A stretch of DNA of 64,000 bases, taken from contig NC_044577.1 of the NCBI RefSeq assembly GCF_901933205.1, forward strand, positions 1,178,001 through 1,242,000, in the 5' to 3' direction. Numbering within the stretch: the stretch's first letter is position 1; each line of letters opens with the position of its first letter. Shown here piece by piece: positions 9,954 to 20,767 of this stretch. A program made the position numbers and the translations under genes. Source of the stretch: Camarhynchus parvulus. Its lineage: Eukaryota; Chordata; Aves; Passeriformes; Thraupidae. The notes below the pieces were generated by a model. It searched no databases. It was not told the origin of the DNA and saw nothing but the letters and a program-made list of their open reading frames with translations.

Positions 9954-12051
9954 CAGTTGAGTTTTCTTTCCAGGGAAAAGGGCTGACGTTTTGTTTGGGG
10001 GCCAGTGGCTGGGAGTGACCGGCTGGCTGCTGAAATTCTGCAATAGGCAGGATGGTTCCCAGACCCAAGCTGGCACCAGGGGAAACTCGGGCTGGTTTGA
10101 CAGTGCCAAGTGGCTCCTGCAATCTGCCATCAAGAAGCGGGGCAGGTGAGTTTTCTTTCCAGTGAAAAGGTCTGAGGTTTTTGTCTGGGGCCCAGTGGCC
10201 GGCAGTGGCGGGCTGGCTGCTGAAATTCTGCAATAGGCAGGATGGTTCCCAGACCCAAGCTGGCACCAGTGGCAACTCAGGCTGCTTTGACAGTGCGAAG
10301 GGACTCCTGCAATCTGCCATAAAGAACCAGGGCTGGTGAGTTTTCTTTGCCAGGGAAAAGGGCCGATGTTGGTGTCTGGGTCCTGTGGATGGAGTGGCCG
10401 GCTGGCTCCTGAAATTCGGTGATTTTCAGAACGGTACCCAGACCCAAGCTGGCACCAGTAGCAACTTGGGCTGGTTTGTAAGTGCCAAGGGACTCCTGCA
10501 ATCTGCCATAAAGAACCAGGGCTAGTGAGTTTTCTTTGCTAGGGAAAAGGGCCGATGTTGTTCTCCAGGGTCCTGTGGCAGGGAGTGGCCGGTGGGCTCC
10601 TGAAATTCGGTGAATTTCAGGATGGTTCCGAGACCCAAGCTGGCTCCTGTGGCAACTGAACCTGGTTTGACAGTGCCAAGGGACTCCTGCAATCTGCCAT
10701 AAAGAACCAGGGCTGGTGAGTTTTCTTTGCCAGGGAAGAGGGCCGATGTTGGTGTCTGGGTTCCCTGGCCAGGAGTGGCCGGCCGGCTTCTGAAATTCGG
10801 TGATTTTCAGGATGGTTCCCTGACCCAAGCTGGCACCAGCGGCAACTCGGTCTGGTTTGATACTGCTAATGGAGTCCTACAATATGCCATCATGTGCCAG
10901 GGCTTGTGGCTTTTGTTTCTCAGGGAAACGGACGGTAGTTAAGTTTGGGGGACTGTGGTTAGAAGTGGCCAGCTGGCTCCTGAAAATCCGCGATACGCAG
11001 GATGCCTCCCAGACCCGAGCTGGCACCTGTGCCAACTCGGGCGGGTTTGATAGTGCCAACGGAGTCCTACAATCTGCCATCACGTGCCAGGGCTGGTGAG
11101 ATTTGTTTCAGAGGGAACGGGCCGTTGTATATGTTTCGGGCCTGTGGCCCGCCCGGGGTGGCCATCTGGCTCCTGAAAATCCGTGAGATGCAGGATGCCT
11201 CCCAGACCCCAGCTGGCACCTGTGCTACCTCGGGCTGGTTTGATAGTTCCAACGGAGTCCTACAATCTGCCATTCGAAAACGGGGCTGATGGCTTTTGTT
11301 TCTCAGGGAAACGGCTCGTGTTTTTGTTTGGGGGCCTGTGGCCCGCGGTGGCCGGCTGGCTCCTGAAAATCCACGATACGCAGGATGCCTCCCAGACCCA
11401 AGCTGGCACCTGTGCCAACTCGGGCTGGTTTGATAGTGCCAAAGGAGTCCTACAATCTGCCATCATGTGCCAGAGCTGGTGAGTTTTGTTTTAGAGGGAA
11501 AGAACCGGTGGTTATGTTTGGGAGCCTGTGGCCCGGAGGGGCCGGCTGGCTCCTGAAAATCCACGATACGCAGGATGCCTCCCAAACCCAAGCTGGCACG
11601 TGTGCCAACTTGGGCTGGTTTGATAGTGCCAACGGAGTCCTACAATCTGCCATCTCGAACCGGAGCTGGTGGCTTTTGTTTTTCAGGGAAACGGCCGGTG
11701 TTTATGTTTGGGGGCCTGTGGCCTGAAGTGGCCGGCTGGCTCCTGAAAATCCGGATACGAAGGATGCCTCCCAGACCCAAGCTGGCACCTGTGCCAACTC
11801 GGGCTGCTTTCATAGTGCCAGCGGAGTCCTACTATCTGCCATCATGGGCCAGGACTGGTGAGTTTTGTTTTTCAGGGAAACGGCCGGTGTTTATGTTTGG
11901 GGGCCTGTGGCCCGGAGTGGCCGGCTGGCTCCTGAAAATCTGCGATATGCAGAATGACTCCCAGACCCAAGCTGGCACCTGTGCCAACTCGAGCTGGTTT
12001 GATAGTGCCAAAGGAGTCCTACAATCTGCCATCCGAAAACGGGGCTCATGG
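9948..12051 (+). repeat. ~190-bp satellite array, segment 1
   Basis: About eleven head-to-tail units with a ~190-bp period. Each unit includes CTCCTGAAAATCC, ACGCAGGATGCCTCCCAGACCC, AAGCTGGCACCTGTGCCAAC and GGAGTCCTACAATCTGCCATC. Units up to about 10,830 are the diverged edge type (GAAATTCGGTGATTTTCAGG, CCATAAAGAACCAGGGC); later units are the homogeneous core type. The array is interrupted at CTCATGG (12,045-12,051) by a provirus. Confidence 0.92.
12045..12051. repeat. Provirus target-site duplication, left copy
   Basis: CTCATGG lies next to the LTR at 12,052 and is repeated at 21,524-21,530. Uninterrupted satellite units (about 25,967 and 29,967) show the pre-insertion sequence GGGGCTCATGGCTCTTG. 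The true duplication may be six bases plus a chance match. Confidence 0.85.
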
Positions 12052-12807
12052 TGCTGGTGTTCGTGCCCAAATTTCCCGGCTGACGGGGACAGCACACGGC
12101 CAGCAGTCCTCGGGGGCGGCGGTCAGCGGCAATGGGCAGCAGCTCAGGGAGAGAGTCGGGCCCAGCTGGACCGCAGCCTAAGGCAGCGACCCCCCACGGC
12201 AGAGGTGGGAGGCTTCGCGCCTTGACCCTCGGAGAGAGGGAAATCCGGCCACCAACGACGACGACAGACGTGAAAGAAGCAGCAGGCACTCTCTGCAGGG
12301 GAGGGTCAGGTTTATTCTGGGGTGCGAGGGGTCAACCAACAGGGAAGGTGACAGAGAGCGTCTGCCAAAGATTACAGGGCGCAGCCTGTTTAAGTACTAG
12401 AAGGGTGGAACCGAGGGGTACAGTGCCAATTGGATGGGCAGATAAACGGGCAGAGCATGGGACCATTAAACTCTCTCAGGGGGAGGGACCCGGGTGTGGT
12501 CAGGGTTCAGGGACCAGTCATGACCCAGCCAGAGAAGAACCCTCTGGAAACTGGGCCGGGCTGGGGGAAGACAGACAGGGATAGAGGGGAGGGGGGAAGA
12601 TGACCGACAAGGCGAAGGGAACTATAGTTGGCTCTTACGGGAGAGAGAGAGGGAGATTGGCAGCATGGCCTTGGGCGCCCAAGGGAGGGATCAACTGGGG
12701 ACAGAACCATCAAAAAAGTAAAATAGGGGGGTGGAACATACCAAACAACGTACATAGAACTGAACCCGTACAATATCAACTAACATAAAAACGCGCACAC
12801 CACAACA
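12052..12807 (-). mobile_element. Provirus 3' LTR (756 bp)
   Basis: On the minus strand it starts TGTTGTGGTGTG at 12,807, directly after the polypurine tract, and ends CGAACACCAGCA at 12,052, next to the target-site duplication. AATAAA on the minus strand corresponds to plus-strand TTTATT at 12,311-12,316. Confidence 0.93.
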
Positions 12808-12821
12808 TCTCCCCCTTCTTT
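12808..12821 (-). promoter_or_regulatory. Polypurine tract (plus-strand primer)
   Basis: Minus-strand AAAGAAGGGGGAGA abuts the first TG of the 3' LTR. This is the expected reverse-transcription plus-strand primer and fixes the LTR border. Confidence 0.85.
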
Positions 12822-12945
12822 ACACAAAAAGGAAGGGGGGGGGTGCGGGTGAAACTTCAAAACAACTTCAAAAGAAACTTCAAACTGAGCTTTTCAGCAG
12901 TCTTTCCACAGCCTGTAATGTCCATTTTTAGATAGCAGGTGGCAC

Positions 12946-14374
12946 TCAGACAGCAGGAGGAGGCGGCGGAGGAGGCAGTGCTTGGAATGGCAGATCCATA
13001 GGAAACAACAAATCCACGTTTGGGGCTGGAAGGGCTTCCATTTCTATGTACTCTGTTGAATCTGCCTCTGGGTCAGGTCTCTGACTGCTGACTGCAGCAC
13101 GGTTCACCGAAATGGCCGCCGAGGTGGGCCTAGTTATGATCGTCTTAATAAATACCCAAAAAATAAGAAAGCCAAAAATTATCAGTGCAATTATAAAAAT
13201 ATCCTTCAAAATGGAGCTCAGCCACCCTGACGCGCCCCGTCCCTTAAGCACGTCTCCCAGCCAGTCTGATGTTTCCTGTTTAATCTCATGGACCGTGTCT
13301 TTCATCTTGCATATGGTGATCCTTGCGTCCTCGGCTCTGGATGTTAAATTAAAGCAACAGAGCCCCTCAAACTCCTCACACGTGTGGTGATGAAGGAGTA
13401 GAAGATAATTGATAGCTGCCCGATTTTGTAAAGTTGCACGCCTTGTCGTCTCCTCGTCTGAGAGGAGGTCCGCTAAGGTCGCTGAAGTAAAATTCGCCTG
13501 CTTCATCACCCAGCACTCGAGTGCGCCCAATTCCCCGAGTGCTTTGGCTATTCCCGCCCAAGGGAGCAGGATGGTAGTAGCCATACTTCTGGAATAGCTC
13601 CAGTGTGTTATATTCGAATCACAGTCGGGACTCAGGTCAGCAAAGTCCCTTTTTTGACGTGCCAATCCGACAGACTCATTCTTTTGGATCCAATTAATGA
13701 CCTGGTTTTTTGTGGGTGAGAAGAGGGACAGACGACCGAAAGTACAGGGCCCTCCGACAAACTGAGGGGGGATGCCAACCCACACTCGGTCTCCGCAAAT
13801 AAAGAAAATTCCTCGGGGCAACTGAAAGGCCGGGCCGGAAAGGGAGGTGGGGGAGCTTATCAGAATCATGGCAGTGCACCACTGCTTTGCCATGAATTGT
13901 GGCTTGTGCTGACGGAATACGGTGAATGAGCCATTAGCAGGGTTCAACTGCCACGGGGGAGAAAACTGAAAACATAGAGAAGCGTTACCGGAGCCGAGCA
14001 GTTCGAGTTCTTGGGGGTCGGTGCTGAGATGGGGAAGGCCACCGACCCCAGCTGCCCAAGCGTTCCTGGGGTAATGCCCATAGGTGGGGTTACCGTGTGG
14101 TGGTAAAAGCGGTATAAATGCAGACCCCAGGGGCTCGGGCAGCTTTTCGGGCAAGAGTGGGATCCCCACAAGGCACGCAGTGAGGGGACTGTCAGCCGAG
14201 TTCCCGTCTAGGCAGATGTGGTCTTGCCCCGTGGACGACGCAAGGATCGTCCACACGTTGGCCCCTGGCTGGGAGACCACCCACGCAATACTAGGTGATG
14301 CGATGACTCCGAGGGCGATTGCTGCAGCCCATATCCGGGCGAAGGGGTGGTTTTCATTTTCAGGGTGACAAGAG
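12946..14374 (-). CDS. env: Env glycoprotein of the provirus, alpharetrovirus-like TM
   Basis: Surface/transmembrane precursor, open for about 476 codons to the stop at 12,946. It has a hydrophobic signal-like stretch near 14,345-14,290, a short surface subunit of about 210 residues, a furin-type RQKR site, then a TM subunit. The TM carries the LQNRAAI heptad-side motif, a CX6CC motif (CEEFEGLCC) and a single membrane span (IFIIALIIFGFLIFWVFI). A cytoplasmic tail of about 65 residues contains YIEM and ends in a proline run. No ATG begins the frame. A strong acceptor (T-rich tract then CAG at about 14,375) suggests that the start codon comes from a spliced leader, as in alpharetroviruses. It follows pol by overlap. 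Several N-x-S/T sites are visible. Confidence 0.85.
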
Positions 14375-14400
14375 CTGCCAAAACAAAACCAAAAAAAGAG
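14374..14400 (-). promoter_or_regulatory. Predicted env splice acceptor
   Basis: Minus-strand TTTTTTTGGTTTTGTTTTGGCAG ends at 14,375, just inside the 3' end of pol. It is a long pyrimidine tract followed by CAG, immediately before the env signal region. Inferred from sequence only. Confidence 0.55.
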
Positions 14401-14425
14401 TGAAGCAATGGTTCTGTCCCGGGGG

Positions 14426-17180
14426 TTATCGGAGGTCCAAGTCGAGGGAGAAGGGACCGGCCTTTTTTTGCCGCCGCCAGCTCGCTACTGCCACTTGGGC
14501 CGGAGTGCTCGGTGTCTTTGAGCAACGTGGAAGGTAGGGCCACACAAACTTTGATGGAACCCACCGGAGACCCGAGGGGGTGGACACGCAAGCATATCCC
14601 CGCCCCCAGGTCACCAGGTCGTACGGTCCCTCTACCTTCCACGTCTCCGGATCCCTGACAAGCACCGGGGGTTTTTTCCTAAGTTTAAGATCTTCATGAA
14701 ACCCGAAATGCCTTATTATTGGGGGATCGAAATTATCAAAAGAACAATTGAGGAAGTTTAACGTAAAGAGCGCCCGCGAGAGTCTGGACTGCGGAGACTC
14801 CATCTTCATCGCTAGCTTTTGATGGTCTAGAATTTTCTTCAAGCTCTGGTGGGTCCGCTCCACGATGGCTTGGCCAGTGGGGGAGTGGGGGATGCCGGTG
14901 GTATGTTCCAGTCCCCATTGCTGCAGGAACTCCCGGAGCTCCTTGGAGCGGTACGCCGGCCCATTATCTGTTTTGATGGCCTTGGGAATGCCCAACACCG
15001 AGAAAGCCTGGACGAGGTGTTTACGGACATCCGAGGCTTTCTCGCCTGTGTGGGCCGAGGCGTAGACGGCACCGGAAAAGGTGCCGACGGACACATGCAC
15101 GAATTTAAGACGGCCGAATTGCGCGACATGTGTCACATCGACCTGCCACAGCTCGCAGCTAGAAAGGCCGCGGGGGTTGACTCCAGTGGGCAGCGAGGGG
15201 AGCTGGTCCCGTTGGCATTGGGGACATGTCGCCACAATCGCCCTGGCTTGTTCGCGGGAGATGTTAAACTGCCGAACAAGACCTGGGGCATTTTGATGGT
15301 GGAGCTGATGGCTGATTTTGGCCTGGCGGAACACGTCTGGGAGCGGCGCCATCTGCACAGGGGCCGCAAGGGCATCGGCCCTGCGGTTTCCCTCGGCTAT
15401 GAAGCCGGGCAGATCTGTGTGGGACCTCACATGCATCACATAATAAGGTTGCTCTCGGTGGGAGATCAGCTGAACGAGTCTCGAGAGCAACTGAAAAAGG
15501 GCCAAATTGTGAACTTCCTGCAGGACTGCATTCTCTGCTCTTGATGTTACACCAGCCACATAAGCCGAATCCGTGATCAAATTGAAGGGGGTATCTCTAA
15601 ATCTTTCGAATGCCCTAACGACAGCATCCAACTCAGCAATCTGAGGTGATCCTTCCACCTCTCGAATATCTGACTCCCACTGCTGAGTCTGAGGGTCCTT
15701 CCAAGTCACTACGGACTTGTGGGATCCTCCGGATGCGTCAGTGAAAACGGTTAGGGCTTTGAGGGGCACTCGACTTTGGATAGATTTTAGTGATAATTTA
15801 AATTGGACGCTTTTGTTGAAAAGTGGATGGGCTGGGCAGCCCACCTCGATGCGCCCTGTGTAACTATCAAGAGCGAACTGGAGACTTTCATTGGTCCTCA
15901 GGAGTTCATTGAACATTCTAATTTGGAATTTCCCATCCTTTAATTCGATGGGAATATGGATGCGTGCGAAGTCCACACCAGCTAGCTCCCTGATCCGAGA
16001 TCTTGCTTTTCGGATCAGTTCCGCTATCAGCTCTTGTGGCGTTGTGATTCTTTTGGATCGATGGTGGCTGAGGAACACCCACTCTATTATCAAGAGGGGG
16101 TCACTTGAGCCGCGATCCTTCCTTCCTTTGACTCCCGATGGTCTGGGAGCCTCGGGGCGCTTGTCCCACTGGAAGATCATTCCATGGAGATGCGGCAGTT
16201 TGCCTAAAATGATGAAACAGAAAGGCAATTCAGGGCGGCAACGGTGGGCTTGCCTGGTGGTCAACATGCCCTGAATCTTTTCCAGTGCCCTCTCAGCCTC
16301 GGGGGTGAGTATCTTAGGAGAACTAAGCTCCTCTCCCCCTTCCAATAGCTTGAAAAGGGGGGCTAGGTCCTCAGTGGTAATCCCTAGCCAAGACCTCACC
16401 CAGTTCAAAGATCCACACAGCTGGTGGACATCCGCCAAGGTCTTAATATGATGTTTTACTGCCAATTTCTGCGGCACAATGGTTCGCTTGTGAATTTCGA
16501 GGCCGAGGTACTTCCAAGGCGGCATCCGTTGAATTTTGTTGCCCTGGAGTTCAAACCCTGCAGCAATTAACGAATCGGTTACACGACCAAGGACGTGGTT
16601 CAGGAGGTCGTCATTGGGGGCACAAACCAGCACGTCATCCATGTAGTGGTAAATATAGACGTTGTCAAATTGGTTCCGAACTGGAGTCAGCAAGGAAGAG
16701 ACATACCACTGGCAGATGGCTGGACTGTTCTTCATTCCCTGTGGGAGAACTGTCCAGTGGTATCTCTTCCTTGGGGCTTCACGGTTCAAGGTGGGCACCG
16801 TGAAGGCGAAGCGCGGGGCATCGTTGGGGTGTAGAGGAATTTGGAAGAAACAATCTTTAATATCAACCACGGCCAAATTCCAATTTTGGGGCAGCATCGC
16901 AGGGGACGGCATCCCTGGTTGGAGAGATCCCATGTCTTCAATAATTTCATTAATTTTCCTGAGGTCGTGAAGGAGCCTCCACTTGTCCTTATTGGGCTTT
17001 TTGATGACAAAGACAGGTGAGTTCCAGCAGGACGTGGACTCCACAAGATGACCCCCGCGGAGTTGCTCCTCCACGAGCTCGTTGAGCGCCTTTAATTTTT
17101 GCTTATTGAGCGGCCACTGCTCCACCCAGACTGGTTTATCTGATAGCCAATTCAGTTTTTGGGTGGGGCGCTCCTCAGTG
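14426..17180 (-). CDS. pol: Pol: reverse transcriptase, RNase H and integrase of the provirus
   Basis: Continuous frame of about 900 codons, a usual betaretroviral size, in the -1 frame relative to pro, which ends at 17,185. Order: reverse transcriptase with VDIKDCFFQIP and the active-site YMDD near residue 161; RNase H with TDASGG, ELDAVV, TDSAYVAG and RRADALA (all four acidic positions present); integrase with an HH-CC zinc domain (HQLHH...CPQCQ) and the D, D, E core (WQVDVTH, KTDNGPAY, GQAIVERTH). The C terminus has a GPYDLVTWGRGYACV-type domain. No break is seen, so enzyme function may be preserved. Expression needs ribosomal frameshifting from pro. Confidence 0.92.
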
Positions 17181-17184
17181 GCCG

Positions 17185-18162
17185 CTACTGAAAACCGTGG
17201 GGAGCCGGAAAGTCAATCTTGGCTCCCCACTGCGCGAGGGTATCTCTTCCCCCCAGGGGCTCCGTATAGTCTAAAACGAATGGACGCACTTGAGCCAATT
17301 GTCCATTCGGCCCCATAATTTGTACGATGCTTTTCGACTGTTTCGCGAATTGGACACCCCCTACACCACGCACGTGTCCAGGCGCGCTTTGCAAGTCCCA
17401 TTGTGACGGCCACTCCCGGGTGGGAATGATCGTCACATCTGCTCCAGTATCGAGGAGGCCTCTGACCATTATTTTTTCATCTCCGTGTTTCATGACGCAC
17501 GATAACCTAGGTTTCACTGATCCAATTGTCTCCACCCAAGCTGCCGAAACTAATTCTGGTGTTCTCCCATGATTGTTTCCTTTCCGAAAGGAGGGGAGCC
17601 CCGAGCGCTCTTCTGGGTCATCGGGGTCCCACTCCCCCATCTGAATATAATCTATTAAGTCCACGGGAATGGCTTGGGCCACAATCGTTCCCTCTGAGAG
17701 AAACAACGGAGGATTCACACAATATAACTCCAAGTAAAAATGGTCTCGGTCAGAGGCCGACAGTGCTGGCCAGATATGTATGTCTGGTGGTGTAAATTTT
17801 GTGTCCCCAATGACGAGGTACCTGTTGTCCAGACGATTCCAGGTGTTCGGCTCATCAGGCGCGACAGACAGGCACACGGGGTTCTGGTCGCGCAGGTGTA
17901 GAGCACGAGTCAACTTAAGCCTAAAGGGGGAACATAAAGAAGAAGTAGTTAGTATCGGTTGGTGAGGTCGTTTGATAATGAAAGTCACATCCGGTGCAAT
18001 GTCAAAGTCAGTAGCAATAGGAAAAATCTCAGCTGGTGGTGGGCACGGCTGTGCTGACGGCGGCGGGGATTCCCCTGTCTTTTCCCCCCTGCTTGGTGAT
18101 GGTTGCTTTTCCCCGCTTGATTTATGTTTTCGCGCAGGAGGGGAACTGCGCTTCCCTCCTAG
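17185..18162 (-). CDS. pro: Pro: dUTPase-like segment plus aspartic protease
   Basis: Open frame in the -1 frame relative to gag, entered at the slippery site at 18,162-18,168. After a proline/serine/lysine-rich linker comes a dUTPase-like domain, recognised mainly by its end (LFLSEGTIVAQAIPV, resembling the GDRIAQL motif). Catalytic dUTPase motifs look eroded. The retroviral aspartic protease follows, with LLDTGADVTII as the active-site loop. It ends PHGFQ-stop at 17,185. A dUTPase in the pro frame is typical of betaretroviruses. ATG is not expected, because translation should arrive by frameshift. Confidence 0.88.
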   Translation of the reverse strand, partial: LGGKRSSPPARKHKSSGEKQPSPSRGEKTGESPPPSAQPCPPPAEIFPIATDFDIAPDVTFIIKRPHQPILTTSSLCSPFRLKLTRALHLRDQNPVCLSVAPDEPNTWNRLDNRYLVIGDTKFTPPDIHIWPALSASDRDHFYLELYCVNPPLFLSEGTIVAQAIPVDLIDYIQMGEWDPDDPEERSGLPSFRKGNNHGRTPELVSAAWVETIGSVKPRLSCVMKHGDEKIMVRGLLDTGADVTIIPTREWPSQWDLQSAPGHVRGVGGVQFAKQSKSIVQIMGPNGQLAQVRPFVLDYTEPLGGRDTLAQWGAKIDFPAPHGFQ

Positions 18163-20198
18163 TTTTTTTGAACTGGCTGCCCCCCTCGGGCCTCCCCCAG
18201 TCTCTTGTTCCTTTTAAATTCCTGAAATTCTGCCCTCCAAGGACAGTCCGGCATCCAATGTCCTGTTTTGCCACATAGATGGCACGGTGGCGGTTCACGG
18301 CGGCTGGCCCCTGGGGTGGTGACAGGAAACACGGCGGCGTCATGGTCATCTACTACTTCTGGAATGGAGTCCAAGACGGCAGCCCTTTTCACAGCTGTCT
18401 TTCCTGGGCCGGCTCCGGCGACAAGCAGCGGTGCTTTCTGTTCACAAGCTTCTAACATGTCTTGAAGCGTCGGCGGGGGGTGTACCGGAAGGCCCAGCAA
18501 GATAGTTTTACAAATGCTGTTGGCCCTCATTAACACTAGTTCTTTTACAAGCGGCCCCCTCGCCGGCTCCTCCAAGACTTGCTGCTCTACTGCCCTTCTC
18601 ACTCGTTCTACGAACAAAGAAAAAGGTTCAGCTTCATGTTGATATACCTCCGTGTATGATGGAAGGGACACGGCCTGACGCAAGGCCAGGAACGCTGCTT
18701 CAGCTGCCCTTGCCGATTTTTTAAAAATTTCAAAGGGGATTTCAGCGGCCGCTACGTGGCCATCGGCCCACCTCCCCCTCCCCAGCATGTGGTCCCTTGA
18801 AATTGTCTCCCCCTCGCTATCGGTGGCAATCATTGGATTGCTCCAGATAGCTGGCAGCATTTCCACAACCCTTTTTTCCCACCCTCTCTCCCATACAGAC
18901 AAATCTGTGGGGTTCATCAGGCAAGCAAAAAGGGAGCGGAGGTCTGCTGGGGTGACAACCGCTTCAACAACGGTGGCTCTTAAGAGTCCCCTGAAATATT
19001 CATTATCTCGACCAAACTCCTTTTGCGCTTTGCATATTTCACGTACGGTGTTGTGAGGGATGGGGCTCCATTGGGTGGTTATTTGGCCATCCAGGCTGGG
19101 GAAGTAGGAAACGGGAGCTGCAGTGATGTTCCTTGCAGCGCTTGGCTTCTGCTTCCCCGCTCCCCTCTCCGTCTTCCCCGGGCTCGTAGATGGAATAGGC
19201 TTCCCATCGGCTCCCGATTGGGGGCCGTGGGAAAAACTGGCCGACCCGTGGGAACCGGAACCAGGGGCGTGGGAAACAGGAAGCTGGGGGGTGTGGCTGA
19301 CGGTGATATCATCGTTTGAGGCGGAGCTGGAAGGAGGACAGGACTCCGCCTTTTTAATGATGTCATGGGGCGGTGCCGGAGGAGGAGTGAGATCTGGGGG
19401 AGGAGCTGGACATGACATCGGAAGGGGAGGGTCCGGCCACGACATGGGAAGGGCAGCAGGAGGGGCGACAGCGACAGGGGCGGAGTCGGGGAGCCGGAAG
19501 GGGTTTGGAACTGGGAGAAAGGGATTCTGGGGAGAAGGAGAGGTTTGGCGCCATGCTGCCATGTGCTCCCCACCATCTTGTGAGGTGGACTGGGCGCCAT
19601 TTTGTGAGGTGGGGAGCTGAAACTGAGGAATAAAGGGATTAACAGGATTTGAAACTGGGATCGAAGGGGCTTGGAGAGAGGGATTCGGGAAAAGACCTGC
19701 AGCGGTCCGGGCCCTTGGATCACCGCAGGGATGGGGTCCCATTCCCTGAGAGGGGCCAGGGGAAGGATGGACTCCCTGCCCGGTGCTGGCGGGGGCTGCC
19801 ACCCTCAGGGGCTGGGATGGTTGAGGAGCAGAGGGGGAAGGATAGAGTCGAGGGTCGGGGGGAGCAGGAAAACTGGGGTTAACTGCTTTGGCCGATGGAT
19901 GCTCTCTTCTCTCCTTTTCTCTCTTTTTCTCCAAAGATTATCTAATTTGGGTGGCCCAGAATAGAAGTTTGGTGCTGGAAGCCTCCCCCACTTTTACTGA
20001 TTGCTCCAATTTTTGTTGTACTTCCCGCCAAAACCTGAGGCTGTGGAAGTTCTTGGGGGAGACTTCGGAGAAGTGAGAGAAGATCCATCGGACCAAGAGC
20101 TTAATTTCTTTCTTATTAAACGGCAACTCATTACTCGCTAGAAAACCAAGAACCTTATAAACAGCTTCTTTCTGGGGGGTCGAAAGACGTGCACCCAT
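18159..20198 (-). CDS. gag: Gag of the provirus, interrupted by one TAA
   Basis: Structural polyprotein. ATG at 20,198 begins a matrix-like domain (MGARLSTPQKEAVYK...) whose length and spacing resemble betaretroviral matrix. A proline-rich region follows, then capsid with a major-homology-like segment (HEAEPFSLFVERVRRAV) and one CCHC zinc knuckle (CHLCGKTGHWMPDC). It ends VQKN-TAG at 18,159. In-frame TAA at 19,940-19,938 (codon 87) splits the frame. The sequence downstream stays open for about 590 codons, so the break looks recent. With this stop, full-length Gag and Gag-Pro-Pol would not be made without readthrough. Confidence 0.88.
18162..18168 (-). promoter_or_regulatory. gag-pro -1 frameshift slippery heptamer
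   Basis: Minus-strand A AAA AAC directly before the gag TAG. This is the classic betaretroviral gag-pro slippery sequence, and the -1 frame is open into pro. Confidence 0.88.
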
Positions 20199-20744
20199 CT
20201 TCAGATCTAGAGTGACCACCCCAAAACCAACCAGCAGCAGAACAATAAAGCGAAAAACAAAGGACACAAAAGACCCAAAGCTTCAGAGCCACCCACCAGG
20301 GGCACCGCGGTTTGCCCGAGACCAGCTCATACACAGGAGTGTGAGCTGTGGGAGATTCCCCTCCAAAGAGGGCTAAAAAACGGCGGGGGGTTAAAGGGGG
20401 GAAGAGCTCATTCACAAAAGTGTGAGCCGTGAGGGAAAGGGCGCGAGGAGGGCAAAGGGAGAAAACCTGCGAAACCACAGCCACCCGAGGGTTCGGAGGG
20501 GGGAGCGCGGGGAAGGGAAATGGACCACTTTACCAGTCCGAGGCTCTGGGAACAGAAATTCGCTGCTGGTAGGGTCTGTCGCCTGGATCAGCTCCTCGGT
20601 GCAGGGGTCCTGATCCAACCTCCCGGAGCGCAATCCCTAGCACAGGGACCTGCTTCTACGGGAGCGGGCGGGTGGCCAGTGGACTCCTTAGAGTCCGTCC
20701 GGGGGTCCGAAGTAGTCCGAAAGGGAAACCTTCGGGCTCTTCAG

Positions 20745-20762
20745 GCCCCACGTTGGGCGCCA
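20745..20762 (-). promoter_or_regulatory. Primer-binding site, tRNA-Lys type
   Basis: Minus-strand TGGCGCCCAACGTGGGGC, complementary to the 3' end of a lysine tRNA of the Lys1,2 type, just downstream of the 5' LTR. Lysine primers are typical of betaretroviruses; alpharetroviruses normally use tryptophan tRNA. Confidence 0.87.
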
Positions 20763-20767
20763 CGCCC

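Noticed and set aside
11265..11290. CENP-B box in the satellite (TTCGAAAACGGGG)
   Set aside because: The spacing between TTCG and CGGG and the required internal A do not match the 17-bp box.
14849..15544. 231-codon plus-strand frame within the provirus pol
   Set aside because: Exact shadow of the integrase/RNase H coding strand.
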